A model generated the notes under the pieces. The model had not been told where the DNA came from. It was given only the letters and a program-made list of their open reading frames with translations, and made no database searches. Shown piece by piece: positions 34,112 to 47,179 of a stretch of 64,000 nt of DNA. Position 1 is the first letter of the stretch. Each line of letters begins with the position of its first letter. Source of the DNA: Lepus europaeus (Eukaryota > Chordata > Mammalia > Lagomorpha > Leporidae); the NCBI RefSeq assembly GCF_033115175.1, contig NC_084838.1:46975468-47039467 (forward strand). The letters run 5' to 3'. The translations under genes and the position numbers were made by a program.

Positions 34112-35562
34112 CTAAAAAGAGCTGGCAAAATCTTGTGTATTGTGGGGTGTTGACCATAATCTGGGCTCTGAACCACAGACGTTTAGGAAACCATCATAGA
34201 TCAGTTGAAAATAATGTACTTCTGTTCTTCACACCCTTTTTATCATTTCTTTGAGTGCTAAAGGTTCTTTTTCTTCATTGAGGAAAGTATAACAAGAATA
34301 ATTCAACCTTAATTTTGCGTGATGCAGCATCTTTCCCAAATTACTTTTCACATAGACCATAAAATTTCATCCTCACATTACTCCTCCACTATAGGTAAAC
34401 CAGTTGAGTTTGAGGCAAAGAAGCAGTGATATAAAGTTTTCTCCCAACAAGTTCACAATCTATTCCGAGAGACAGGCATAGAAATAAACATCCACCTGGC
34501 GTGATGAATGCTGATGGAAGTGTGGGTGGCACACAGGTGTGGCCCAGAGGTGCATCTTTGCCATTTCGGAATTTAGCTCCTAGGTCTTTACATTGGGAGA
34601 GGAGTGTATAAGGAATGTGAAGGTTGTCACAGTGAAATGTCAACAGAATCAATCTGGGTTGCAAAAAGACAATGCTAACATTCTGCAGAGAATGTTCTTA
34701 AGAGGTAGAAATTCTCATATCAGAATTTTTTTTAAATGAGGCTCAAAATCACAAATTACCGAAAGTAAGACTCATTTAGAGAAGTCTTCTAACTACAAAA
34801 AGTGGCTGTTTCTAACTGCAATATTCACTTCAATGATGATTTTTTTTTTAGGGAAGATGATGGAATATGGATTTATAATGACTTTATAATGATAATGATA
34901 TTTAACATGCATAGACTATGTTTTCTATTTGCTATACTCTGTTTGTCCAAAGGACTAGCACCAGTAGATGGATGTTATGTGTTAGAAGATTTCAGTTCAG
35001 TGTAATTAATCTTTAAAAATCTTTTGAGCTATCTAGTAATAGAATGAGCTATATAAAAAATAATGAGCTCTCCCTTCCTTAAAGGAAGTGCCTCATTGAA
35101 GCTAAACCCACAAGAGGTTTTTTGCAGCAGAGTGTTTCATGTTGGCTAAAGTGTCAATTAGCTGTTTCCTCCAAAGACGCCCAGTGAATTTTCCAAGGCC
35201 ACACCATTACTTAGTACTTTAGCCAAAGCTAGAACCTACATCACCCAGTTCTCTTGCCTCTCACTCCTTCTGTTTTGCCTATTAATTAACTGTTGAGCTG
35301 ATTAATGATGGGCCCAGCATTGCATTCCTGGTAGTGTGATGGAGTTAGTATAGGCAAAAATGGAAAATAGCTGTAATTCTCAGTGCAAACCAGTAAGGGA
35401 CTTTCTGAACCTAAATTGAGCAGCTGGGAGATTTCTTCATTCTCTCAGTCATTGAGATATTGTTCACCAATTACTATTTTGTGCCAGTTAGAATTGTTCT
35501 TAGGGCTAAAATCAGGAACCAACCAAATGGCATACGTTGTGCTTAGGCTTATATTTCATTTC
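34112..35562. other. No gene seen; MIR and L2 traces
   Basis: Includes a MIR 3' trace at 35185-35262 (ttccaaggccacaccattac, 'agccaaagctagaaccta'). L2-like antisense traces lie at about 34440-34560 and 35440-35530 (attactattttgtgccagtt). The remainder is unique-looking. Confidence 0.42.
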
Positions 35563-35570
35563 TACCTTTT

Positions 35571-36223
35571 TTTTTAATCTTCATTTAATGAATATAAATT
35601 TCCAAAGTACAGCTTATGGGTTACAATGGCTTCCCCCCCCCCCCATAACTTCCCTCCCACCCGCAACCCTCCCCTTTCCCGCTCCCTCTCCCCTTCCATT
35701 CACATCAAGATTCATTTTCAATTCTCTTTATATACAGAAAATCAGTTGAGTATATATAAAGTAAAGATTTCAATAGTTTGCCCTCACAGAGCAACACAAA
35801 GTGAAAAAATACTGTTGGAGTACCAGTTACAGCATTAAATCACAGTGTATAGCACATTAAGGACAGAGATCCTACATGATATTTTTTTTTTAAAATTGAT
35901 TAATTTTCTACGTAATTTCCAATTTAACACCAAGTTTTGTTTTTCCATTTTCAATTATCGTTATATACAGGAGATCGATTCAGTATATATTAAGTAAAGA
36001 TTGCATCAGTTTGTACCCACACAGAAACACAAAGTGTAAAAATACTGTTTCAGTACTAGCTATAGCATTACTTCACACTGGACAACCCATTAAGGACAGA
36101 TCCCACATGGGACATAAGTACACAGTGACTCTTGATGTTGATTTAACAATTTAACACTCTTGTTTATGGCGTCAGTAATCTCCCTAGGCTCTAGTCATGA
36201 GTTGCTGAGGCTATGGAAGCCTT
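35571..36223 (-). mobile_element. L1 3' UTR, antisense, duplicated module
   Basis: A 5'-truncated rabbit L1 with its 3' end at the left (taatcttcatttaatgaata, then 'ccaaagtacagcttatgggt'). A C-run and 'ccctcccacccgcaaccctc' follow. A module starting at 35716 and another at 35949 are tandem relatives with a period of about 233 bp. Both read 'ttatatacag...agtatata...gtaaagat...cagtttg..cc'. The flanking tacctttt (35563-35570 and 36224-36231) is a possible target-site duplication. Confidence 0.88.
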
Positions 36224-36231
36224 TACCTTTT

Positions 36232-37294
36232 AAAAAATCCAGACAGCATCAAATATAGCTTCCCATGTCAAAATAATTCAGCTACAGAATATGTATGAGG
36301 AAGCGGAATGTGTATGCAACAAGATCGAATAAACCCTCGGGAGTGATGTGGTCTTTTATTTTTCGGGATAGTGCAGTACTTTATGATGCCATGGATTAGT
36401 CACATGTTTTCTTTATGGAATGACCTACCAACCCAGTCCTCTTTCCAATGTAATTCAAAAAGCACTTAATGCGCATCTCAGCTCTGAGCCTAGTTCCCCA
36501 CCAGGCACGTGAGTAAAGGAAAGTATTCCGTAATGAGTTTGGTGCTGCAGTCTCAAGGGATTTCACTTATAGAGATTTGCGAGCATACAACCAGCTGCTA
36601 AAGGAAAAAGCAGCACCTTGTAAAACAGGGCCAAGAGAAGTGGAACAGACAATAAGTGCTATGGAAGGGGATTCAATATTGAAAGAGAATTTTAATAACA
36701 TTAATTTTCATGTTCCAGCCACATTATGTTAACTAAAATACCCCTGATAATCACTTAATTTATTCTCTCTTGACAGCAATCCATTTGTGCATTAGCTGTC
36801 ATGCCACATAATGGGTGTACAAGAACCATGTCCCATTTGAGTGAGATTAGCTGTCCTACCGAGGCTACCTTACGATTTCAATCATTGTTCCCTGTAACGC
36901 TTCTATAATGCAAAACCTAATGATTTTACCTGCACGGTCTCCAGAGGTGGTGCATCTGATTCAGTCTATAAAGTAAGGTAAACATTGTGGTGTGGAGGTC
37001 AGCACAGCAGGTTGGAAAGCAATAGAAACAGCCATGCAGCCAAAGAGAGTGCTTAAGAATCTTTTGAAACAGATTTCGGTTTCCAGTGCCAGAAAACAAA
37101 GTGAAATCAGAGGGGCTGGTATGGCTCACCCTATGCTAAATATAGATTTTCATGATTTAGTTAAACAGCTCCAAGAGCTGGGTTTATCTTGAGGTTAATC
37201 TCAGATGAGAAATGAATGTTTGATTAACTTTAGTCAAGAGGTGGCAGATATGCTTCCTTTATTTGGGTTTAATTCGAATCTCATTACAAAGAGG
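36232..37294. other. No gene or repeat recognised
   Basis: Unique-looking. A plus-strand frame at 36992-37192 (66 codons) has no recognisable domain and no flanking splice or polyadenylation support. Confidence 0.4.
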
Positions 37295-37365
37295 TCATTC
37301 ATTCGTTCATTTACTCAGCAAATATTTATTTAACTAGCTGCCGCCATGTTTTAAACTAAAGTGAA
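37295..37365 (-). mobile_element. L2 LINE 3' fragment
   Basis: 'ttcattcgttcatttactca' followed by 'gcaaatatttatttaactag' is the antisense L2 3' end. Confidence 0.55.
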
Positions 37366-37676
37366 ACTCATTAGAAAGTTCTTTGTTACATTTGTTTTCT
37401 TAATATTAAACACTGCCTGACTCCCTTGCTTTGAGTGGATATTTGAGAAAATATGCATAAAAATATTTGCCACCTGTAACAATTTTCCAATTAGCAAAAA
37501 TGCCAGATCTCTGCCTTTGGAATTCTTAATGGCCTTGACATGATGAAGCAGCATTATAGTTTAGTTCAAGAAATCTCTAAGTTAGAAAACTTCCACAACT
37601 AACAAATGGGCGTAGGTCCATAAATTGGTCATTTAACATTATCATGCCACATTGTTATTTCTTTGTGCATCAAGAT

Positions 37677-37786
37677 CTGTGGTTCTCAAACTTGCCTGTA
37701 CCTTGGAGTCATCTGGAGAATTTTAGAAGCTACTAGTGCCTGGTGTTAACTCCCAGAGGGACTGGTCTGAGGCCAAGTTTGACATC
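37677..37786 (+). mobile_element. MER5A fragment
   Basis: 'tgtggttctcaaacttgcct', 'ttggagtcatctggagaatt', 'ttttagaagctactagtgcc' follow the left two-thirds of MER5A; the end is cut by the neighbouring LTR. Confidence 0.72.
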
Positions 37787-38139
37787 TTAGTTCATTCAGA
37801 CTACTATTAAGAAAATACCTTAGGATGTGTAATTCATAAACAACAAAAATGTATTGCTCACAGTACTGGAGGCTGCAAAGTCCAAGATCAAGGCCCTAGC
37901 AGATTCAGTATGTGGTGAGGGGTTGTCCTCTGCTCTGCATATGGTACCTTCTCACTATGTCATCACACAGTGGAGAACTCTCTGGAGCTTCTCTTATTAG
38001 AGCACTAATCCTGTTCATGAGAGTGAAGCCCTGGTGATTGATGTACTTCTCAAAGGCCCCATGTTTCACTACTATCATGTTGGGCATTAGCTTCTCACAT
38101 ATGAATTTCTATGGGACAACAGCATTCAGATCATAGCAC
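37787..38139 (-). mobile_element. MaLR LTR (MLT1/MST-like), antisense
   Basis: The order is typical of an antisense MaLR LTR: 'agttcattcagactactatt', 'ataaacaacaaaaatgtatt', 'cacagtactggaggctgcaa', 'ccaagatcaaggccctagca', 'gagcactaatcctgttcatg' and 'aaggccccatgtttcact'. It ends 'gcattcagatcatagca'. No internal region adjoins, so it is solo. Confidence 0.86.
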
Positions 38140-41100
38140 CCAGGTTTCATTGGAGCACCCTAGTTATTTCAAATGTGCACCCTGAATTAAAGACTAAATC
38201 ATGAGAACCCAAGCATCTGATTATGTTCCTGCTTTGCTACCCTGGTGGCCACTGGGTAGAACCCAGAACTCCTCACCTGGTTGTCAGTGCCTCGAGAGAG
38301 CCAGCTCCTGTTTCCATCTCTCCCTTCTTCCCATTCCCTCAGCAGTGTTCTTTCCCTGGTGCAGGTCTTTCCCCTCCCACTCTCAAGTCTGGTCCTTGAA
38401 GAAATGGTTCTTTTACTGCAACACTGTTCCTCCCATCTCTTCCTCCAGCTAATTTCTACTGATCTTTAGTTGTGACTGAAGTCTCCTTTCCTTAAGTGGA
38501 ACACTTTTGGAGCTATCCCATGACTCTCGTCCTCAAAAGCTTTGCCTACTCTACCTAATCCCTTTCTTGTTCTGTGTGTCGCAAGTGTAGAAGCATTGAG
38601 AGCAGAGACCTTGTCTGTCTTCTTGACTACTCTGTCTGTCTCCAGTGTGTGCAGCACTGTGACTGCTACCTTGTGGGAATGCAGTAGTTGTTATTGAATC
38701 AGTCAGGGTCTAGGCAGGAAAATGAAATCACAACAGGAATTTTAACCGGGAAATTTCATATCCTTAACTGGTAAAAAGTGATTAACTACTTAATTGCCTA
38801 AAGAGAACTCATAGCAAATTGAGAACAATTACACTCCTGGGGTGAAAGAGCATACTCAAAGAAAGAACTAAATTTAAGAAGAGGGCCAGATCACCCTGGA
38901 GGCTGAGATTTAGACCTCTTTGGGAAGGGTATGCTACAGCGTACTTCATGGAGTGCTATAAACCAAAACTGGTCTGGGCAAGGTTGTATTGAGGAATGTT
39001 AGGGAGGAACACTGGAATGCTGTGTGGTGATGCTGGTCTATAGGCTGCTACCTACTGAGTTGCCAGTAGATTGTAGTTGTCTGAAGGAAGCTTCTTGAAG
39101 TGAAGTGCTGGAGACTCTCTGGATTTTGAGAGCCACTGGATCTCCCACTCTCAGAGGAAGAGAAAAGCACAAAGGAAAAGTTTCTGACTTGTGCCTGCAG
39201 TGTTTCTGCATTGAGGATACCTGACTCTCAAATGCAAAATAGGGTGCAGCCCTAGAATCAGAATTTGGGGCAAACAGCAGTGAGTGTTGAGCTGAGAGGC
39301 AATCAGTTGATTCCTAGCACTGTCACTGATGATGAAAGATAAACAGAGGGATAGATAAAACCAGTAAACATTACGAAAATATTAGTTCCTTCACAAATGT
39401 AAGAACCAGCTGTTCAAAAGAAAAAATCAAAGCTTGATAATCCCTTTCTCCTATTGTATTTATCTTTCTATTCAGAGTTTGCACCAATGTCGGTTGCAAT
39501 ATAATCTCTTTCTATTAGGGTTATACCTCTCTCACCAGAGATCTGAAAAACATGTCACTTGGGTGAAGGCAAATCTTGGATTAGAAATTTGATGGGTTTT
39601 GCTTACTGAGAGATGGACATTAAATTGCTTCAATTCTGCTTTTCAGGAGATTCTAGAAGTAATGTTGCAAGCAGCAAAAATTATCACAAACCAGAGAAAA
39701 TAAATTAATCAGGATATTGCTTGTCACACTTCCATATCATTAAGAATGTTTGAGTGCCAAATAAAAGCTTTGATGCAAAAATTAGAGCACAGAATTGCAA
39801 GATTCTTTTGATCCTTAATCAGTGCATAGAGCTTCTGTAGTGCATCAGCTGTACCAAAGAATCATTAGTTTTCTGCTATATTTGAACTTCTGCTTTATTT
39901 AATAAGCAAATAGTGAAAATAAAATGCATATAGTAGGAAGACATTATTTAGCTGCTGTCAGAAACTGAATAAATAACCATTCATTCTAGCCTATCTCTTC
40001 ACACAATCATATAATTGACTCAGAATCAAGTGAATTTTTGAAAGCAATTAAATTTCCTTAAAGACACTCATGCATTTCTTAGAATATAATAAATCGCACA
40101 GTTCTTCTGGAGAGTTTTCTAAAAAGCAATTAAATAATATCCATAAATGAGGAAATTATATGATATATAGAAAAAGATTTACTCTAAATATGTTTGCCAT
40201 AAAATATTTATAATCAATTCCCATCCCTTGGGAAAAAAAACTAAATCATCAACATTGAAAGAATTGTGCTACCATTCCATGCTAGATATCCACACGGTCT
40301 TTTACAATAATATACAAAAGTCTGTGAGACAATACAAGGAAATGATTATCATATGAAAGTCTATACCAAGTGGTAAAGAAGTGGATACAAAATTCTATTT
40401 CTTGTATAATCACCACTAAAAAGTACATGAGAAAAAGTCTGGGAGGCTTTGTACTCTTTTCTGAAGTATTATTTTATAGAATTATAGATACTGTATTAAG
40501 AAAGAGAAATTAAAATTTTTGAAGATGGACAAATTGCCTTCCTAGAAGTGGTATACCACGTTCGCTTTCCTACTAACAGCAGCACGTTTTCCGTATTTTC
40601 TGCATATTCTATGTTGTGCATAGATAGGATATACACTGGGAAAATGGCTTTCATATTTTTCTTTAAAGCTTTGACAGTCCAGTTCTAGAGATAGTACCAA
40701 TACTTTGATACATTGAATAAGGACAATATAGTCATCTGTTCTTTCATAACTCATATTTCCCAAGAGCAAAAGACTGTTGTAGTCTGTCGAGCTGTGTTTA
40801 ATAGATCCAGTCACCCTATCTGTTAAAGCAAATATATCTGTGAATTAATAAATGAGAGGCTCTAGGAGGACACAAAAATAAACCTTAACTGGATTCTACC
40901 CTTAGTCTGATATATGCAAATAACTACGAAAATAGGTGCACACAGAAAGAAGGGCCGCTAGGGAGGTGATGGACCCACTGAGTTCACTATGATTTGGCAA
41001 GTGTATCAGACAGCGAGGAGCAGCCACTCTGAATGGGAACCTAAAAACTCTCTTGCCAAGAAAATCATGGCAAGGTCTGAAAGGTGTCAGTTCTGTGTTT

Positions 41101-41249
41101 CTATGTTCTCATCTCTGTATTTGCAAATTATAATTCTTCTCCAGTGACACTCAATTTCAGGAATACTTCCTATTGCTCGTATTTCACCCATAGGGTTACA
41201 TTACATGAGCAACAGTGAGTTTCCAGGTATGACATCTGGTGCTAGTGAT
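38140..41249. other. No gene recognised
   Basis: Unique-looking, A/T-rich from about 39,400. The stretch at 38695-38900 ('ggtctaggcaggaaaatgaa', 'aggaattttaaccgggaaat') has the feel of an old mammalian interspersed repeat that I cannot name. No splice-flanked frame seen. Confidence 0.38.

Positions 41250-41295
<46 letters not shown>
41250..41295. repeat. (GA)n microsatellite
   Basis: About 20 GA units after gatgagagagacag. Not visibly part of a CSINE. Confidence 0.97.
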
Positions 41296-41779
41296 AAGGT
41301 AAGAAAGATTTTTAGACAAATGAATTTCATGACTTTATTTAATCAATAAATGATCCATGAGTCAGGCAGCACTCAAAACCAGAAGACATTCAGAGAGTCC
41401 ATCCCAGCAGCAGAGCCATAGGATTTTATAGGCTGAACATGGAAGAGAAGTAAAGAAAGTACTGTCTATGCCTAGGCATTTGACTTATGTGGACATCGTT
41501 CAACGGGCAGTCCATAGTTACATAACAGATCAGCTAGTTGGCTGATTGTGGTCGGCTCAAACTCAATTCAAAATTAGTCCATTACAAGGAATGCCTCCAA
41601 ATTTTTAGTTCACTTGTATAAGGGTTCTGGGTACAGAAAAAACCCTAGTTAACAGCCTTCTGCCTATTGTGAATTAACACCAGGGATATATACATTAAGT
41701 TAAAAAAAAGGTATGAATTTTAAAACTATCTCTAAACTCAAGGTGCTTATACTTTAGCAAAAGAAATAGCTAAACAGCC
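41296..41779. other. Unrecognised; possible old retrovirus-like remnant
   Basis: 'ttttataggctgaacatgga' and nearby wording loosely recall antisense LTR-retrotransposon sequence. No end or motif is firm, so this is only a hint. Confidence 0.25.
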
Positions 41780-42137
41780 AGAAGTCCTGATTCAGTTTGA
41801 GTAAATCCCTAGGAACACAATAGCTGAATCATATGGTAGGTATATATTTAACTTTTTAAAAATGTCCCAGTTTCATAAAAGTGTGCAGTAATTTGCATTT
41901 TAATTTTCTCTACTGACCAAGAGAATTGAGCAACTTTTCATGTGCTTGTTATCCATATCCTCTTTTGTGAAGTGTCTTCTCAAATCTTTTTTCCATTTCT
42001 TTTTTGGGTAGTTTGCTTTCCAATTATGAGTTTTAAGGATACTTTGTATATTTTGCTTTCTTTTCAGTTCCTTTTCAGACATATGCTTTGTCATGATTTT
42101 CTTATCATTCTTGGTTTACGTTTTCAATCTCCTAATT
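41780..42137 (-). mobile_element. Old L1, inverted 5' segment
   Basis: Antisense ORF2 end. The minus strand has an open piece (42094 back to 41900) with KKWKKDLRRHFTKEDMDNKHMKS, the L1 ORF2 C-terminal block. It abuts sense L1 3' sequence at about 42137, and the two segments are neighbours in an ordinary L1. The junction is the head-to-head kind made by twin priming. Confidence 0.8.
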
Positions 42138-43015
42138 TGTACACAAATGTTCACAGCAGCTTGTGTGTAATAACCAAAAATTGGAAATAATACACACATT
42201 CATTAACAGGTGAATGGATCAACTAATTGTGGCATATCTGAACAGTGGAATACTGCTTGGCAGTAAAAAGAAATAAACTGTTGATATGTACAACAACATC
42301 AATGAATCTCAAAATTATTATACTGGGGGCCACTGTTATGACATAGGGGGTAAAGCCTCCACTTGTGATGCTGGCATCCTATTTGGGCACTGGCTCATGC
42401 ACCAGATGCTCCACTCCCAACCCAGCTCCCAGCTAATGACCTGGAAAGCAGCAGAAGATGGCCCAAATGTTTGGGTTCCTGTCACCCACAAAGGAGATCT
42501 GGATGAAGCTCATGGCTTCAGCCTGGCCCAGTGCTGGCCTTTGCAGCCATCTGGGTAGTAAACCAGCAGTTAGAAGATCTCTCTCTCTCTCCTTCTTCCT
42601 CTCTCCCTCTCTCCCTCTCTCCCTCTCTCCCTCTCTCCCCCTCCCTGTCTCTGTCTCTCTGTAACTCCAACTTTCAAATAAATAAATCTTTTTAAGAAAA
42701 TACGCGAGTGAAAGAAACCAACTAAAGATGAATGCATATTAAATTATTTTAGTTATATAAAACTCTCAAAAATTCAAACACATCTATAGTGACAGAAGGC
42801 AGATATGGGGTTGCTTGGGGAGGCCAAAAGTGGGCATGGTGAAGGGAAGGAATAGTGGGAGGGATTACCAAGGGCATTGAAGAAACTTGTGGTGGTGACT
42901 GATATGTTCATTATCATGATTATGGTGATAGTTTTACTGGTGTATTCTTTGTCATAACTCATCAGATTGAGGATTTTAAATATGTATGCCAGTTATTCCT
43001 CAATAACTGTTAAAA
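42138..43015 (+). mobile_element. Old L1, sense 3' segment with CSINE inserted
   Basis: 'tacacaaatgttcacagcag', 'aataaccaaaaattggaaat', 'aacaggtgaatggatcaact', 'aatactgcttggcagtaaaa' are the L1M-type end-of-ORF2 landmarks. After the CSINE come 'tatagtgacagaaggcagat', 'gatatgttcattatcatgat' and 'ttattcctcaataactgtta', the 3' UTR end. The order of the two parts is uninterrupted, so they are one element. Confidence 0.86.
42325..42700 (+). mobile_element. CSINE, sense, in old L1
   Basis: Head 'gggggccactgttatgacat', body 'aagatggcccaaatgtttgg', a CTCTCC-rich stretch at 42580-42660 and the end 'aactttcaaataaataaatc'. An old-type CSINE. Confidence 0.9.
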
Positions 43016-43325
43016 TGTAATTTGAGAAATATAACAATATAGATAACAGTTTGCCTTGGAAACACAGAAAAAAGGGCATCTAGTCTTGACTCCGTATCAG
43101 AGGAAGCACCCACGCTGAGCCTTGAAAAAAGGGGTGGGATAGGAAGGCTGTAGAAGTTCAACCCCTTCTCATTTTGAGTACCAAAAGACTACATTGTTAT
43201 TCACAGAATTATTTCCCCTTGAGTCTACATGTCACCTTGTTCTAAATGTGTTTCCTTAGAATCTGTGTTTGGCATTCATCCACCATGGGGCCAATTGTAT
43301 TAACTGTATTCCCTTAATTTCTCTA
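43016..43325. other. No gene or repeat recognised
   Basis: Unique-looking spacer between an old L1 and a CSINE. Confidence 0.4.
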
Positions 43326-43648
43326 TTTTTTTTTTTTTACTATTTATTTGGCAAAGATAGGGAGGAGAGGAAAAAGGAAAGAGAGAGAGAAGAAATCTCC
43401 TACATGCTAATTCACTCCCCAAATACCTGCACTAGCCACAGGCAGGCCAGATTGATGCCAGGAAGCCAGAATTCAATCCAGGTTTCCCACCTAGGTAGCA
43501 GAGACCCACGTGCTGAGCCATCTCCTGCTGCCTCCCAGGGTGCAGGGCACATTAACAGAAAGTTAGACTCAGGAACAGAGCCAGGACTAGAGCCCCTGCC
43601 TTCCAATGTTGGATGCAGGTCTTAACTGCTACACCAGATGCCCACCCC
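43326..43648 (-). mobile_element. CSINE, antisense, old
   Basis: T-run, 'ttactatttatttggcaaag', 'ctaattcactccccaaatac', 'acccacgtgctgagccatct', and a head ending 'actgctacaccagatgccca'. The right end matches the old CSINE head class (gggcatctggtg-type). Confidence 0.85.
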
Positions 43649-46600
43649 ATTATGTTTTGTATTTTTGACGCTCTGACTTTTGGGACCCTTACAAACCCCA
43701 GGAGAGGCTGCTCCTCACAAGGATAGCTAATTCCTACAGACAATAATGGCAACTTGACTAAGAACACACCTGCATGCTCACACCAACCCATCCCTCAGTT
43801 ATGCTCCCAAGTACCTCATCTAACTCTCATGCTCCAATCCATAGTTCCCCTGTTCTAAGGTATCTAGGTACGAGGCAACTAAAGAGACCACTCCTATGGC
43901 CCAAAACCCATGGGAATTTTTTTGAATCCAGAACTGTTTACCCTTTCTTGCCTTTCCCCAGGAAGCTCCAGAAAAAACCATGGCCTAAGCCGCTCCTGGC
44001 TCTGCCATCTGTGTCCAGATCAACCTCCTGTGGACCTTCCATGGCCTGGAGAACCGTGAGTAACATTAAACCTTCCTTTCAATGGCATTGACCTCTCCAT
44101 AGCATCACTCAGTTTCCTCCATAAAGTAAAGGCCGGCCACAAACCACACCTGAGAGTGATTCTCAGCTTAGTATTCTAAGTAGGGGATACTAATCTAATC
44201 GTATTAAAATGAGGGGGAAATTTTTGCCAATTCAGCAATATAAATTATGCTGGTAAAGAGGGACTTCCAAGATTTTAGAATATTCTGATTCCAACTCTGA
44301 TTCCTAACTGTTCTATCATGAAACAAGCACTGGAGAACCGCAGAGCTGCAGTGGTTCCTAGGATGCCCTCTAAGCAGACAGCAGCTTGTCAGCTCCATTC
44401 CTTGGAGAGCCTAAGGCAGAAATTCTCCTACAAGTGATTGGCTGGGGGAGTGCTCTCCAGAGAGGGGGAGCAGGGAGGCAGCAGAGGGAAGGAGAGAACA
44501 GCTGAGCACAGCTGCCTTCCCAGCTGGAGCCTGTGTTGCAGTCTGACCCCATTGGGGACCTCAATACAAAACTGCACAACCAAGTCCCTCTCACCTTTGC
44601 ATCCTGGTTTAATCAGTCACTGGTTGTGGGCTTTGGGGAGGGTGTGTAGAGACAAGAGTGGCTGTCAAGGGGCAGGAACTTTCCCAGCAAGGGGCGGCTG
44701 TGAGTGTGGCTAGCAGCCAACGCTGAAGGCAGTGGAGTCTGGGGGTGAATCTGGAAAAAGTGATCTGGCTGGGTACAGGGAGCCTTGCCCACAGTAACTT
44801 CCCCTTTCTCCTTTCCTCTTCTCATTTTCTGATCTCTGGGCTTTAGAACAGGGATCCCAAACTTAAATGCCTACAAGAAGAGGTATGCAAATGGATGAGA
44901 TGACTGAACCGAAAGATATTTCTCTGCCTAAAGGAAGAAACAACAGTATAAATGCAAAAAGAACACAGAGGTGACCTTGGTATCAAGGCGAGAACAGTGA
45001 GAGTAGAGGCTGGCTGGGTAGGGGCAAACAGCTCTGCCTGTGTTTCATTCAGGGATAGGAATCCAATATCAGATTGGCTTCCAAATGCTTACTAAAAGCC
45101 AACCATATTAATCTCAATGTGAAAATTCCTAATTTATGACTGCCATACCTATTTAAAAATAATAACCATTTTTAAACATCATTCATGAGTTGACTGGTAA
45201 CCAACATGCAATCTCTAGCAAAGAAACAAAAGCATAGTTACTGTCCACAAAAAGATTTCCCCATTTTTAGAGTACAAAATTTATCAGCAGCAGCAAACAG
45301 GCATCCTTATTATTCCACTGTGCTACAGAAATCTAAAACTCAAATGTAATATGAAGTGTACAGTAGAGACGAAATATTAGGAAAAGAAAAGATCCTAGGC
45401 ATATCTGAAACAGTCAGCTCACCCAAGGGAAATTCAAAGAACTATGCAACCTAACTTTTCAGTGTGATATATGATCTCTTTGAGAATCTGATTTAAAACC
45501 ATAGACCCTGTTTTCAGAAATATCTGCAAAAATATGTGAACATGCACATACACAATTTCCCATGCAATTCCTGAGGACTGGAACCCTTAAAGCCCATGGG
45601 TGGACTCCTGTCATGGAGGAAGGGAGCAAAGAAAGATAAAATTGCACATGGAGAAAAGGAGCTGCCTTTCTGCCCCTTCCCTTCACAAAGATGCCAAGAG
45701 CTGGTTTCGGCTCCCAGGAATCTCAGCCCCCTCGAGGACTTATCACAAAAGGTGAAGATGCAGTAGGTGATGCTCTCTGGTGAGCATCACCTGGGGAAGG
45801 TGAATCCAAAGAGACTCAGCTTCTTCAATCTCACTCGTGACGAAAGAGCGGTCTACGGTGGTGTTTTTATATCACAGTAGATATAGCTGCCTTATGAAGT
45901 GATTGATCTGATGTTGTTTTATTTCTAAAAGATAAATAAGTTGATTCAAATGAACTTTTCATTAAGAGAGATTGTTAGGAGTGAGGAGAGGGGAGGCCAG
46001 ACCAGCTCCACCTGGTCTGTGCTGTGAATTGCCTGTGGCAGGTGCTAGGCACCAGTGCTACATTCCAATCGGGTGGCTACCTGGCAAGACACACCAGTCA
46101 ACAAGTAACAAAGTCCAGAGTCGGTGTTCAACTTCCCTGATACAAACTCGGAAGTTCACAGGCCATGACACTGAGCATCTTCAGTTTTCTATGCCTGAGT
46201 TTTCTTCTCTGTAAAAGGCAGATATAATGGCCATGGAACAACAAATCATTGTTGAACACAAAGCACAGAGCCCTGGGGAAATGGGTTGCCTTCCCTCTGT
46301 GCCAAGGAAAGTGCCAAGGCTTTGTTGAATCTGCTGGGGCTTGGGGGGCAGGGTGGCAGGTGGATGGGGTTACTGGGCTACTCTACAAAGTGTCCACTTG
46401 GTTCAGGTCATTTTGCAATGCTTCCTTTCCTTTAATGTGTGAAATAAAGCCCCTCTTTTTTTATTTTGAGAAAAACAAAGACTGTTCATCACTATTTAGT
46501 GTATCCTCATTGAGACCAAAACATATAGATTTCCTTGGGCTCTTTAATTGCAGAAGCAATTTTCAACTCTGTCAACATCGGCCTTATTAACCCAGATGGT

Positions 46601-47179
46601 GTTAATTTGCACAGTTCTCTACTTAGCATCAGTATTTCCTTTGCATTCAACAGGAGTTGATTCCTCATTTCCAATCTTACCGCCATCCCCTCCAAAGACG
46701 CTCGCTGCATGCTATGTAGATGTATACAACCTGCATGCTATGTAGATGAGCACATGGAGATGAATTGAAGTCCCTCAGGAGGTAGAATAATGTGTTTTAA
46801 AAAAACCTATATCCCACACATCTGCCTATATCCAGAGGGCCAGAGCCATTAAGGAACAGTGCAATTCACACTGTGTTTCAATATCACGGTGCCTCTAGAT
46901 TGCTTCCCAGTAAATACAATTCCTGACAGTCACCGGTAATTGATTACCCTGCCTTGTCCAGCAGCTTCTATTGTTTTTATTTGTAATGAAACCCAGAACT
47001 CGATTCTCAGCAACCTCTCAGAGTTGCATAGAGACTATTTGAAAAAAATTAAAGTTTTTCTCCTGTAAAAAGAACTTTTTCTCCCAAAGTGTAACGGTTT
47101 GAATTAAGCCCAGCTTGGTAATTGACTGGGAGGCATCAGGCTGCATACATTCTAACTGCTTAATGAGGTAGTGAAGATA
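43649..47179. other. No supported gene; one exon-like segment
   Basis: Mostly unique-looking DNA. It contains the exon-like 43962-44055 (separate entry) and a GC-richer, purine-rich patch at 44430-44830. No repeats are confidently named. Confidence 0.4.
43962..44055 (+). other. Candidate exon with strong splice-site-like borders
   Basis: Preceded by a pyrimidine-rich stretch, ccctttcttgcctttccccag, ending in AG at 43960-43961, and followed by gtgagt-like gtgagtaac at 44056. The 94-bp interval is open in at least one frame, but that frame has no recognisable domain. Such pairs arise by chance, and no neighbour exon is visible, so I only flag it. It could be a non-coding RNA exon. Confidence 0.22.

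Noticed and set aside
36992-37192. 66-codon plus-strand frame with a protein-like ending
   Set aside because: No homology is recognised, there is no upstream acceptor, and the frame is within chance length.
44430-44830. Purine- and GC-richer patch considered as a CpG island or promoter
   Set aside because: CpG dinucleotides are scarce and no TATA, initiator or exon pattern follows.
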